Of a DNA stretch of 64,000 nucleotides, positions 55,801 to 64,000 are shown piece after piece. Made by a program: the position numbers and the translations under genes. Within the stretch, counting starts at the first letter, position 1; every line of letters begins with the position of its first letter. Source of the stretch: a virus; the IMG/VR virus record IMGVR_UViG_3300010157_000047, positions 1-64,000 of that record; one strand, given 5' to 3'. The notes beneath the pieces were generated by a model. That model was given only the letters and a program-made list of their open reading frames with translations, made no database searches and was not told the origin of the DNA.

Positions 55801-57973
55801 TAAATGATTTATCAGATATTTGAGTTTGAGATCTTCCTCTCTCAACTATATTGCCATCTTCATCTTCAGTTTTAATGCCAGACAATCCAAATATATCATG
55901 AATAGATTGATTATTTGTACCTTTAATTAATGGTATAATTGGTTTATCTAATGATGGTATTTCTTTAGTGATAATATTATTAATTATTTTTTTATCGCTA
56001 AATGGCGTCTCATCAATAACAATAGGCTCAGTTTCCGTAGATACAGTATCTGATAAATCTGATATTTTCTTTTCGTCTATATCAGATTTAATTTCTTCTG
56101 CCTTAGCTTTTCTAGCCTCTTTAAATTTATTTTGAGTTTCATCAGATGTAGCTTGTTTATATTGATCATTGATTGCTTCTAGAATAACATTAGCACTTGC
56201 TTTTTGTTCCTCTAAATTTTTTGTCATCTTTGTAATATTTTCCTCATTTACAGTGCCATCTGGATTTGTATTTTGAGGAAGATTTCTTATGTCTGCAATT
56301 TTTGCATCAATATCATTTATATTATTTCTTACTGCCTCCATCCCAACTATTGATGATAATATCTCTTTAGCATTTTCTTTACCAGCAATTCCAGAATTAT
56401 TTGCTAATTTAGATATAGATTCTAATGCATCAATAGCAGATTTTGCTCTTTGTTTTTCTGCATCAGATTTATTTTTATCATCCAAAATATTTTTTAATAT
56501 ATCTATTTTAGCATTTGTAGATGACATATTGATAGGACCATTTTCTTCGGAGTTAACTGCATCATGAGCAATAGATGAAGCTGCAAATTCATTAGCAAAT
56601 CCATCTGGATCTTGATCTATATCAGTATTTGGATCTTCTATATAATTATTTACATCTTTAATATGTTGATATGATGAATCAAATTTATCTATAACAGATT
56701 TCTTGCCATTAAGACCAGCTGCATCTTTTAGATCCTTAATAGCACTTTTAATTTTTGTAGTTACAGGTTCTACTTGTGGAACTACACCATGAGTGACAAT
56801 AGTGCTTCCTGCGCCACCCAATCCACCAAGCATCATTGATTCAAGACCCTGAGTTTCACCAAGTCTGCCAATAGATCTAGTTAGATCATATTTATATTTA
56901 TCTTCTTGTTCGCCTTTTAATGCAGCTTCTGTTTGTGCTATATAATTTATACCTTCTTCTAGTGCTTCTTGTCCAGTCTCTGCTAATATTGTTTTACCAA
57001 ATCCACCAAATGCTTTTTCAATTGCACCTCTAGCACCAGTAAATAATCCAGCAGAAGATATATTTGAGAAAAAATTTAATCTATTAATATTCAAACTTAC
57101 ATCAACAGCATCAGAAGCTTTTTGCTTTGCTTCAGAATCTGAGTATCCTTGATCTAATTTCATTTTATATACCTGATCATATGATGAAATACCTTCCATT
57201 ATATTTTCAGATTGATTCATTGCAGCTGCATTTATTAATGTTGGTGCAGCATATAGTTTTTTAGATACATAATTTTCAATAAATGCAGGAGCATCTTTTT
57301 CAGCTAATTCACCTGTATTAATTAATTTTAATGCTTTAGCTTTAGCAGATCCTTCAAGAGCTGCAATTCCAGCCTCACCAGCAATAGCTTTAGCAGCACC
57401 CGATAGTAATCCACCAGTTACCCATCCAGATAGCGCAAATGCGCCTACTGAGTTGGCTAATTGAGATATATTATCCCATACATATCCAGAGTCTCCAAAA
57501 TCAAATGATTTTCCTGCATTCTTATGATATATAGGCAATGCATTATTTATAGAATTCATTAATGAATTAGTTGTTTTTTCAATTGGATTTCCAAATTCAT
57601 TATCAACATTGTAATAATCTTCAAGATCAACTGATGATGCTAAATTACCGACAGCACCAAGAACCGCATTAGGTAAAAATCTTAAAGCAGTATTTAATGC
57701 TTGCTCTCCACCAGATTGACCTTGAGCCCTAATTTGATTAATATTCGCATCAGGGCTAAGCAATGCTGGAGAAGGTATATAATTAGTATATTTACCAATA
57801 TAATCTACTCCAGTATTATTAGAGTATTTTATTGGAGACGATAGAGCCGGTGCCGAAAATTGTTCATCCTGTTTAAATACTGGATTGCCAGATGCATCAG
57901 TTTCCGTTAATGATTTATTCTCTAATTGAGCTGCTCTATTTTGCTCATATAATTTAGATATTGAATCTGGCAT
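52883..57973 (-). CDS. Giant virion protein with circularly permuted histidine-phosphatase domain
   Basis: A 1696-residue protein. Residues about 90-330 contain Gly/Ala-rich hydrophobic helices (AFALSGWVTGGLLSGAAKAI) that may insert in membranes, and about 470-640 are coiled coil. Near the C-terminus lie histidine-phosphatase motifs in reverse order: HGGESFNTF (E1436) and TIVTHNTAFG (H1465) come before ILNIARHGETE (H1517) and SSLERAIHTSN. In ordinary members RHG comes first. All catalytic pieces are present, so a permuted active domain is likely. The end is Ser/Asp-rich. Location before the polymerase suggests an ejected protein. Confidence 0.85.
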   Translation of the reverse strand: MPDSISKLYEQNRAAQLENKSLTETDASGNPVFKQDEQFSAPALSSPIKYSNNTGVDYIGKYTNYIPSPALLSPDANINQIRAQGQSGGEQALNTALRFLPNAVLGAVGNLASSVDLEDYYNVDNEFGNPIEKTTNSLMNSINNALPIYHKNAGKSFDFGDSGYVWDNISQLANSVGAFALSGWVTGGLLSGAAKAIAGEAGIAALEGSAKAKALKLINTGELAEKDAPAFIENYVSKKLYAAPTLINAAAMNQSENIMEGISSYDQVYKMKLDQGYSDSEAKQKASDAVDVSLNINRLNFFSNISSAGLFTGARGAIEKAFGGFGKTILAETGQEALEEGINYIAQTEAALKGEQEDKYKYDLTRSIGRLGETQGLESMMLGGLGGAGSTIVTHGVVPQVEPVTTKIKSAIKDLKDAAGLNGKKSVIDKFDSSYQHIKDVNNYIEDPNTDIDQDPDGFANEFAASSIAHDAVNSEENGPINMSSTNAKIDILKNILDDKNKSDAEKQRAKSAIDALESISKLANNSGIAGKENAKEILSSIVGMEAVRNNINDIDAKIADIRNLPQNTNPDGTVNEENITKMTKNLEEQKASANVILEAINDQYKQATSDETQNKFKEARKAKAEEIKSDIDEKKISDLSDTVSTETEPIVIDETPFSDKKIINNIITKEIPSLDKPIIPLIKGTNNQSIHDIFGLSGIKTEDEDGNIVERGRSQTQISDKSFKDITGDNFDYENPSIHLFKEEGAKKSDDRYFSLEPNPTGSKLNLNYIKKATSDDDALFDISQRAVRLNNSIESYREGLSSEKDFGTGKLSNIDNKFADAKSPVTLTIGNFKVDINTVQDVLDRIDNGENVDIESEYRKRGVYTASEKAQEVISNSVEEKSNARSNLNDRRSKATIIKKDIQDKTLSSGKKRINAIAVNYLALKYSFVKVGDLWVMKNKPEGVNNQFLKNSDIEFTEHADIVMEIADGPIPSIARNSSGRPIMNADGTMKTKTISAEEAAKDNKQYGDANKFEMPIAIYILSNGKKDLIGYLPEHMWLNEKDDSGSRTHIAEVEDEKTIRAKVEEIKQLREEFKKQFNKGNKTFNIQSKITAVGAGTVMATETAGMIMDNAPDLALDVAKYTGDPSRLWATIEGGEAVGIDGNQVPDSIRTELENGVPVVMVPTANGLLSPEVAIDNGVGVQNASSILNAISLFQSQNTKDILYDLGARWHDRKNAPMNESTDDGMRRIRRAGLREYLSQFVWISDHKLAQANLGYSTKNNGKFYLTWSSNGKRKIINENEKISTELANLLVSDFAGMKSNFSREHLKNDYHKSVPNSVVIINDDLSHSELAKSISDFYMKSRSINFKAAGKIGSGESEKNVYFLQPVLEFSVDDQIGSKETISPISNNITPDDNLKTFDLGDLVGTDQNQDIIDEVNDMILNHPNDAIHGGESFNTFAHRVKSSLIKAIKSAPNNSTIVTHNTAFGLIRLWDSMGRPSKFDENFRKEYIKLDSNTGASFKINSDNGILNIARHGETEDNKKNNFRSDDTKLTKLGESQAADLGKQIGATPLIITSSLERAIHTSNIILTTGSSVSRLKSKSNEKASNKKTVPTSNANKEKRQVLKASEPGETQAPTIIDEDNIIMQIPDFLAGSINTSSDSSYTEDADNDLFSDNVKSSVTDYGFSKSISIDDNIDSTEQSEGEDNLLNCIK

Positions 57974-59628
57974 TATTTATTACGTTTTGATTTATAGTAA
58001 TTACTCAATAAATATTCAATATTGCTTATTGCTTGCTTATCATTTTCCGAAGAACCCTCGTGATTATATAAAACTTTCATGGAATTAATAGATGCCTCAA
58101 GCAATCTATCTGTTGGTAATACATTTATATCTTTAGTAACTTTACCTTTTCCTCCGCTATCCAATGTTACTCTAAGAGTCATAATTGGTTTACCAGTTCC
58201 ATCAACTTGTCTAATTTTACTAGATGGATCATAGGCAGACATTCCTTGTGCTGCAATGCCAACAACCTTTACATCATCAACAGATGATTCTTGTTTTTGA
58301 ATTTTAGTTAAAATATCTTTACTATTATCATCATAAGCATTGGCAACTAGCTCTCCGTTTCGTACGGCATTTTCAGCCAAATTATGTGTTGAATTATGAG
58401 CTCTCCAATAAACATCCTTAGCATTTGATTCTCCAAGTTTCCCTATTTCATCGTCATCAAAACTAATTCTTTGAAGAGTATTAAAGAAAGGATTTTCTTT
58501 TATCATTTCTTTAAGTTGTGCTTGCTTATTATATAATCCTTCTGGATCATTTACAACTGATGAATGGATCATGCCAGATGCTGCTGACCCAGATGATGCT
58601 GCTTGATTTTGAATTTCCTCTGGAGTATATGGCCTAGATAATGTCTTTAATTTCTCTTGCATTTTTGTGTAATCATACTTGCCGTCTGTTAATTGCATAG
58701 TTGCTTTATTAAGCTCATTAAGCATTCCTGGATGCTTTGATGCTAAATCTAGCATATCATCACTAGGTACAATTCCCAGTGGAACATCTTCCATCTTTAA
58801 AAAATTACCAGTTAATTTATTGCTTTCAGGTTTATTTTTATCTTTAATATATCCAGGAGGAAGATTATGTAATTGAGTTCCCCCTACAACAGATGTCATT
58901 ATACCACTCCTAATTGCATTTGCAACATCAGGATTAGATGGGTCAGTCCCAGCTGCAGATGCTGCTAATTGAGTTTGTGAATCAACCCAGCTTTTAAATT
59001 TTGGATCAGATTGATATGATGCCATTGCTTCATCTGCATTCTTAAAGCCTTTGGTAACTTCTAGCATATCATACTCATTAGGCTCTGCTTTTGTATTTCC
59101 AGTGGCCCATTCACTTCCAATCTTTGCGCCATGAGCAATTAATCTATCTCTATCTACAGATTGATGTGGTTCAAATGCTTTAGATTTGCTCCACTCATCA
59201 TATCCAATATCTAATGGATTTCTACCAATAACAATTTTACTTGGATCTGATTTATCTTTTAAATATTGTTGATACATCTGCTGTCTCTGTACTGCAAAAT
59301 TTTCTTGAGGCTTAACTTCTTGCATAAAAATCTTTCTAAGATTTCTAGCTTTATCAATTGCTTGAGGAGTAGCACCTTCTTTTGCAATAGAGTTTAATGT
59401 TTGTTGATATTGATCATTAAACTTATCAGTAGTTGCACCCTTATCGCCAAGCATTGCTTTTAACGTAGAATTAGACTCATTCATGGCATCTAACTGCCCA
59501 GTAAGCTCTTGCTCCCTCTGATGCATTATCTGTGGAGCATAAGCCATTTCCTGCATACTCATTGGAGAGTATGTTGCTAATGGCATTGGTGCTTCTTGTT
59601 GTCCGTTCCAATATCTATTTTGATCCAT
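57973..59628 (-). CDS. Virion-module protein of unknown function (551 residues)
   Basis: A 551-residue, mainly helical protein, first of the leftward polymerase operon. The N-terminus has long Gln-rich helices (MHQREQELTGQLDAMNESNS) and the middle is polar with GSAASGMI. Its last base is the first base of the next gene. A promoter lies in the 59-base gap upstream. It is likely a cargo or tail-hub component; no motif confirms this. Confidence 0.75.
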   Translation of the reverse strand: MDQNRYWNGQQEAPMPLATYSPMSMQEMAYAPQIMHQREQELTGQLDAMNESNSTLKAMLGDKGATTDKFNDQYQQTLNSIAKEGATPQAIDKARNLRKIFMQEVKPQENFAVQRQQMYQQYLKDKSDPSKIVIGRNPLDIGYDEWSKSKAFEPHQSVDRDRLIAHGAKIGSEWATGNTKAEPNEYDMLEVTKGFKNADEAMASYQSDPKFKSWVDSQTQLAASAAGTDPSNPDVANAIRSGIMTSVVGGTQLHNLPPGYIKDKNKPESNKLTGNFLKMEDVPLGIVPSDDMLDLASKHPGMLNELNKATMQLTDGKYDYTKMQEKLKTLSRPYTPEEIQNQAASSGSAASGMIHSSVVNDPEGLYNKQAQLKEMIKENPFFNTLQRISFDDDEIGKLGESNAKDVYWRAHNSTHNLAENAVRNGELVANAYDDNSKDILTKIQKQESSVDDVKVVGIAAQGMSAYDPSSKIRQVDGTGKPIMTLRVTLDSGGKGKVTKDINVLPTDRLLEASINSMKVLYNHEGSSENDKQAISNIEYLLSNYYKSKRNK

Positions 59629-59643
59629 GTTGTTTATTTTTCA

Positions 59644-59675
59644 CAAAAGTAACTATGATTTATTTAATAATCAAT
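59644..59675 (-). promoter_or_regulatory. Promoter for the virion RNA polymerase operon
   Basis: On the minus strand, ATTG (59675-59672), a 20-base spacer and TACTTTTG (59651-59644), 15 bases before the ATG at 59628. Spacing and sequence equal those at the portal promoter (8184-8215). It would drive the 551-1696-2666-1377 gene string. Confidence 0.6.
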
Positions 59676-59687
59676 ATATTAATGTAA

Positions 59688-62600
59688 TTATGCTTTATTA
59701 TATTTATTTTTAGTGAATAGTCTGGCTAGAATTGATTTGGTATTTTTAGAATCTACCTCAGATTTACGAGCTGGACTATCGGTATGCATAATTTTTCTAC
59801 CTTGAGAATCATATCCATATATATTTTCTAGAGTTTTACGTTGTATATTTTCTTTTCCAATTTCACCCAACCCTGTTGCAGAAGCAGCTAATCCAGACCT
59901 CATGTAACGATCTCTATCGGCACGTTGTTTTTCATTGTATTGCTGTGCTGCCATTGCTGCATCAATTCCCTTGCCTTTTTGTTCAGCATTAAATCTTTGC
60001 GCCTGATTAGCTTGCTCTACATTATATTTAGCGGCATCTGATTTAAGCATTGCATTTTTGCCATATATATCACTAAGACCCTCAGATGCAGCTCTTCCAC
60101 TAACCAATGATGCTCCAGTAAGACCTGATCTAGCTGCTGCTCCAGAACCTCCAGACATGCCGCTAAGTGCATTGACCGCAGTTCCATATTGACTACCTAA
60201 TTGCTCTCTTATTGGGGCTGTAGACAATTGTTGTGCAGCAAGAACTGATGGACTTATTGTTGGATAATTAACATTAGTATTCATTGGAATGCCTCGCCTA
60301 GCTGTTAATCCCAATAATGCATTGGTTGTAATTGGCATTTTTCTAAGTCTTTCATCTTGCTTGTTAGATGCAGCAATAGCAGCTAAATTTGCTGAAGAAA
60401 GATTTTCTTTAGAAGTATCTGCAGCAGTGCTTTCTGATGGTCGCGATGCATATCTATTCTTCTCAATATTAAATCTATTAATATCAGATTGATATGCTAG
60501 ATTATTTGGGCTGAGTTCTGCAGTTGATTTTATAGGTAAATTATTAGTATCATATTTTTCAGATGCCATATTTACTAATTTAGGATTAGAGATTAAATTA
60601 GATTGCTGATCTGCAATTGAATTTACATTAGATTTTTGTATATTGGATTTTTTACCATTCATTCTATCAAGAACACTAGCTGCATATTCATTAATACTAG
60701 GCTCATCCCCCTTGCCTTGCTTTCTATTTAATGCTTCATCATTATACATATTAAATCCTTCTCCAGCATACCAAGCTTTAGCAGCATTTTCAGGACCATA
60801 TTTATCGTAATATTGTTTTAATTTATATCTAGCAACTTTTTCTTGATTATCTGGTGTCATAGATGAGCCTTTAGGAAGACCTGCTTCGCTTGACCATTGA
60901 TCCCAATTATTAGGCATTATTTGATATTTACCAGCAGCACCAGTTCTTTTATTGGTTTCATTATAATCTCCTCCAGATTCTTGTCCACCCATTGCAGAAA
61001 CAAATGAGTTAAATTCATCTGGGCTATTGTTGGCATTAGATGAAGACATTCTGGAGCTGTAATCATTAATTCCTAGATTTGCTGAAGATACTTGTGGTAA
61101 AGAAGAAAAGTCAACATTTGATGCAGATTGATTTGTATATTTTTTGTCAGAATTTTTTAATCTTGATCCAGCTATACCAGCACCCAATAGTCCAGCACCA
61201 AGTAGTCCAGCACTAATCTTATCAGATCGCGTCAACTTATCTGGGTTAATAATAGGTTTAGGAGCTGATTCAACACTAGCTGCATCAGCAATAGCCGTGT
61301 CCGCAGTTCCCATAGAAGTTGCATCTGGGGCTACAGAAGATGCGGTAGTTTCTGGTTGTAATAATGCCCTATTTTTAGCAATTCGTTTTTCAGCGGCAAG
61401 ATAAGATCTGCTTTTAGCAACATCTTCAGCAGCCATTGGAATGCCAGCTGCACGTTCGGCAGCAACATCAATAGGAGATTTAACTGAACTTAATTTATCT
61501 AATAAAGTATTATATTTTGTAGCAAATGTAGCTGCCTTATTTGCAGCAATTACACTTGGGTTAGGCGCAATTTTAGGAGCAACATATTTAAGTCTTTCAG
61601 CATTACTCCATATGCCAGGAAGAAATGATTTTTCAGCATTTATACCAGGGAGCATTGCAGCCATAGCAGATCCTTCATTATCTGCAGTATTGCCAGTTAC
61701 ATAATCATATGCACTGCCAATCATTGGTGTAATCATTTTTGCTGCGCCCCATGGACTAGCTGAGGTAGAGCCAATTGGAGTACTTAGTACTGACTTTACA
61801 GTTGGATATGCATTCCCAAATCTATCAAGTAATTCAGAGCTACTAGGAAGAATTGCCCTGGTATTGATAACACTTGGATCTTCAAGAGGCTTATCTCCAC
61901 CAACATCGTACATTTTCCCACCATTAGCATATCCATTATTTAAATATGGATTACTATTTATTTGTTGCTTTTGTGGAAAATATTCAACTCGACCTTGATT
62001 GTATAATGTATTAGGAACCAATAATCCACCTACTGCATATTGATTTGTCTGACCATCAGGCTGATCAAATTCAATATCACCACCAAGATCATGTTTCCAT
62101 TTAGCAGCATTACGTGCAAAGTTAGCCATCTGCCTAACATGTGGATCTGGGCTATGTAATGCTTCTGCAGTAGTTTTTCCAGTTCTTTCCTTATACGCTG
62201 TAAATTTACCACGATTTTCAGGTTTAATATGAATGCTGCCACCTGAACCATAATGAACATTTGAGTCTAGCTGCATGGTAGGAACACTACCGCCTAATGC
62301 ATATCTATTATCAGGACCCACTTGTAATCCATCAATAGAACCACCAGTCATATATTGATTGTTGGGTGCTACATATCTAGCATTAATGGTACCGCCTAAA
62401 TCATGATTATTAATATGATTAGATCTAGCAGAATCGATATAGCTTAATGAATCATACATTGTCTGTGGATAGTTAGCATCAATTCTGCCTCCCATTTCCA
62501 TTCTACGAATTGTTTCCAATTGCTGATTGGAAACATTAGTAGGATGAACTAATCCGCCAATAGCTTTATACTCTTTTGCTTCATCGGATAAATCATTATC

Positions 62601-63035
62601 TATCAATCCCTTATAATATGATCCATTTGAATTAGGATGATCTTCCTTATAATCCTTAATATGATCAACAGCAATTGACTTAGCCAATTTAGTTTGACTA
62701 GGGAGTCTACCATTTTTATCCATATAATCTCTTATAAAGTCTAATGTAGGAGCATGTTCTTTCTCTACCTTAATACCATTTTTTAATTCACGATTCATAG
62801 TGATTTGACCACCATTGGACATTTGGCTTTGATCAGATGGCATACCCTGACGAGCAGTTCCATTATTCATGCCTTGCATGTTTAATTGTGGAGCATTTTG
62901 CGGCTCTGGATTTTGACGTTGCTCATGTTCAAATTGCTCTCTACGGAGTGCATCAAGTTCTGCAATGGCAGCTTTTTTATTATTACCATGCTTAGCAACA
63001 ATTGCCTTAGCTCTTTGTGCGAAATTAGTATTCAT
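59688..63035 (-). CDS. Tail-associated lytic transglycosylase with GG-repeat N-terminus
   Basis: A 1115-residue protein. Residues about 675-795 are a goose-type/SLT transglycosylase domain: AMGGQESGGDYN (E686 catalytic), GAAGKYQIMPNNWDQW, KYGPENAAKAWYAGEGF. It would cleave peptidoglycan during DNA entry. The N-terminal 380 residues carry repeated short Gly-Gly units (HDLGGTI, YMTGGSI, YALGGSV, YGSGGSI, HDLGGDI, YAVGGLL, YDVGG). The last 200 residues are Ser/Ala-rich and helical. It begins two bases after the next upstream gene ends. Confidence 0.85.
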   Translation of the reverse strand: MNTNFAQRAKAIVAKHGNNKKAAIAELDALRREQFEHEQRQNPEPQNAPQLNMQGMNNGTARQGMPSDQSQMSNGGQITMNRELKNGIKVEKEHAPTLDFIRDYMDKNGRLPSQTKLAKSIAVDHIKDYKEDHPNSNGSYYKGLIDNDLSDEAKEYKAIGGLVHPTNVSNQQLETIRRMEMGGRIDANYPQTMYDSLSYIDSARSNHINNHDLGGTINARYVAPNNQYMTGGSIDGLQVGPDNRYALGGSVPTMQLDSNVHYGSGGSIHIKPENRGKFTAYKERTGKTTAEALHSPDPHVRQMANFARNAAKWKHDLGGDIEFDQPDGQTNQYAVGGLLVPNTLYNQGRVEYFPQKQQINSNPYLNNGYANGGKMYDVGGDKPLEDPSVINTRAILPSSSELLDRFGNAYPTVKSVLSTPIGSTSASPWGAAKMITPMIGSAYDYVTGNTADNEGSAMAAMLPGINAEKSFLPGIWSNAERLKYVAPKIAPNPSVIAANKAATFATKYNTLLDKLSSVKSPIDVAAERAAGIPMAAEDVAKSRSYLAAEKRIAKNRALLQPETTASSVAPDATSMGTADTAIADAASVESAPKPIINPDKLTRSDKISAGLLGAGLLGAGIAGSRLKNSDKKYTNQSASNVDFSSLPQVSSANLGINDYSSRMSSSNANNSPDEFNSFVSAMGGQESGGDYNETNKRTGAAGKYQIMPNNWDQWSSEAGLPKGSSMTPDNQEKVARYKLKQYYDKYGPENAAKAWYAGEGFNMYNDEALNRKQGKGDEPSINEYAASVLDRMNGKKSNIQKSNVNSIADQQSNLISNPKLVNMASEKYDTNNLPIKSTAELSPNNLAYQSDINRFNIEKNRYASRPSESTAADTSKENLSSANLAAIAASNKQDERLRKMPITTNALLGLTARRGIPMNTNVNYPTISPSVLAAQQLSTAPIREQLGSQYGTAVNALSGMSGGSGAAARSGLTGASLVSGRAASEGLSDIYGKNAMLKSDAAKYNVEQANQAQRFNAEQKGKGIDAAMAAQQYNEKQRADRDRYMRSGLAASATGLGEIGKENIQRKTLENIYGYDSQGRKIMHTDSPARKSEVDSKNTKSILARLFTKNKYNKA

Positions 63036-63037
63036 AA

Positions 63038-64000
63038 TTAAATATCTTTAAATATATAACCGCCATATTCAAACTTACTTTTTGCTTTTGCAGTAGAAGA
63101 TAATTGACTATTGCCATCTGCAAACTTCTTCATTTCTATTGCATCATCATTAGCCGATTTAAGGCGTTGTAACGATACTTTTTGCGTGTACCTAGTAATA
63201 GGATCATTAGGCCTTTCATCTGCTAATTTAGATACTTTCTTGCTTATTTCTGAAAATGTTTTTCCAGCATATCCATCACCTAAATTATAATCTTTAGCAT
63301 TGTCTAATTTCAATCTATCAGAAAATATATAGTTGTTATATTTTGTTTCACCTTGCTCTACATAATCATTAGGACCTTGATTAATTCCACCATTAGGATT
63401 TTCCTCATGGCTGCCACCAGTATTAAAACTAGTCAATGGGGTATTTGCTTGAGCATAAGATCCACCTCCAGAATGATTTCCAATAGGACCACCATATGCT
63501 GCACTATATATACCACCTTGATCTGGATTAGCAGTTTTGTTACCATAAATTTGCCTTCCTGCTACCATATCTTGCATTTGCTTTTCTTTTTTATCTTTTT
63601 CAGCATTAAGATATGCTAATCCGCCACCAACAACAGCACCAACTCCCATGCCTATTGGCCCTAATGCAGCACCAGCTGCAGCACCTTCAACAGCACCTTT
63701 AGCAGCTGACATACCTGGACTATTAGGCTTGTCAGTAAGATTTAATGCAGCAGTTACAAAGGGAGCAGCTGTAGTTGCAATATTACCAGCACTAGCTCCT
63801 GCAGGATTAACAGCTTTAGTCGCATCAGAAGTAATAGGCATTTGCTTAGATTGAATAACATTACCAGATGCCATATTTGTTAATGATGCAGGGTTAGCTC
63901 CTCTGCCAGTTGCAAGATTCATAGTCTGATCTGAATATTGTGTAGGCTGAACAGAGACATGTTGATTGGGAACCATTGGCAATCCAGATGGATTAAACTG
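63038..64000 (-). CDS. Gly/Ala-rich virion protein, 5' end beyond the window
   Basis: The frame is open to the right edge (QFNPSGLPMVPNQH and on), so the first in-frame Met at 63976 is probably internal and the gene continues past 64000. Residues after that are a Gly/Ala hydrophobic stretch (AAAGAALGPIGMGVGAVVGG) which may insert into membranes. Toward the C-terminus comes FNTGGSHEENPNGGINQGP and NNYIFSDRL, a form common in Bacteroidota-phage virion proteins next to lytic enzymes, from memory. It may form part of the ejection channel. Confidence 0.72.
   Translation of the reverse strand, partial: QFNPSGLPMVPNQHVSVQPTQYSDQTMNLATGRGANPASLTNMASGNVIQSKQMPITSDATKAVNPAGASAGNIATTAAPFVTAALNLTDKPNSPGMSAAKGAVEGAAAGAALGPIGMGVGAVVGGGLAYLNAEKDKKEKQMQDMVAGRQIYGNKTANPDQGGIYSAAYGGPIGNHSGGGSYAQANTPLTSFNTGGSHEENPNGGINQGPNDYVEQGETKYNNYIFSDRLKLDNAKDYNLGDGYAGKTFSEISKKVSKLADERPNDPITRYTQKVSLQRLKSANDDAIEMKKFADGNSQLSSTAKAKSKFEYGGYIFKDI

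Noticed and set aside
40740-57973. Stop-codon reassignment (TAG or TGA) as in some crAss-like phages
   Set aside because: The 1377-, 2666- and 1696-codon genes are open and end normally under the standard code, and no suppressor tRNA was seen.
1-64000. tRNA genes, insertion sequences, integrase or lysogeny genes
   Set aside because: No cloverleaf with a TTCRA T-loop, no transposase or integrase motifs and no terminal inverted repeats were found by reading.

Overview
The window reads as about two thirds of the genome of a tailed phage of the crAss-like type (Crassvirales), probably infecting a Bacteroidota host. The key evidence is a 2666-residue protein carrying an RNA-polymerase double-psi beta-barrel signature with the metal-binding DFDID motif, preceded by a block resembling the same region of bacterial beta-prime. 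It lies in a run of giant genes (1377, 2666, 1696, 551 and 1115 residues) as in the virion RNA polymerase module of crAss-like phages. A large terminase, a portal protein, a primase, a SF4 helicase and a Sak4-type ATPase complete the picture. The host guess rests on very low GC, near absence of Shine-Dalgarno sites, the GNVGIGTTSPT repeat style of the fibre, and several TTG-N20..22-TAnnTTTG promoters, the form known from Flavobacteriia/Bacteroides. Long genes are open under the standard code, so no stop-codon reassignment is needed.

Layout. (1) 1-14.9 kb, minus strand: a fibre gene running off the left edge, two small genes, portal, terminase large subunit and a candidate small subunit, then a tight string of small genes (a GroES-like protein, zinc-ribbon and SEC-C proteins) led by a 3'-5' exonuclease and an ExoX-C-like protein. 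(2) 14.9-15.1 kb: divergent control region with hairpins and promoter-like boxes. (3) 15.1-40.7 kb, plus strand: early/replication region. It begins with small membrane, lipoprotein and winged-helix genes, then RNase H, four unknown AT-rich genes, helicase, Sak4 ATPase, SSB-like protein and primase. Next comes an amide-bond cluster (gamma-glutamylcyclotransferase, ATP-grasp ligase, unknown 390-residue protein, phiEco32-type COOH-NH2 ligase, class II glutamine amidotransferase, second amidoligase). It ends with DNA-metabolism genes: a degenerate uracil-DNA glycosylase, two PD-(D/E)XK nucleases, a nucleotidyltransferase fold, a dATP/dGTP diphosphohydrolase, a free-standing piece resembling the DnaE C-terminus with a clamp-binding motif, and a DnaA domain IV-like protein. 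(4) 40.72 kb: G6/C6 hairpin, a bidirectional terminator between convergent operons. (5) 40.7-64 kb, minus strand: the giant virion proteins, ending in a gene cut by the right edge. If the genome is circular or circularly permuted, both minus-strand blocks form one late region.

How the genes may work together: the virion RNA polymerase would enter with the DNA and transcribe early genes from the plus-strand block. The replication set has no visible DNA polymerase; it may lie outside the window, or the phage may recruit the host replisome, which would suit the DnaE-tail mimic and the DnaA-like protein. The six-gene amide-bond cluster is the best candidate for an undescribed biosynthetic system. 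The 1696-residue virion protein carries a histidine-phosphatase domain whose two halves are in reversed order, a circular permutation. Functional calls come from reading motifs by eye; no database search was possible.
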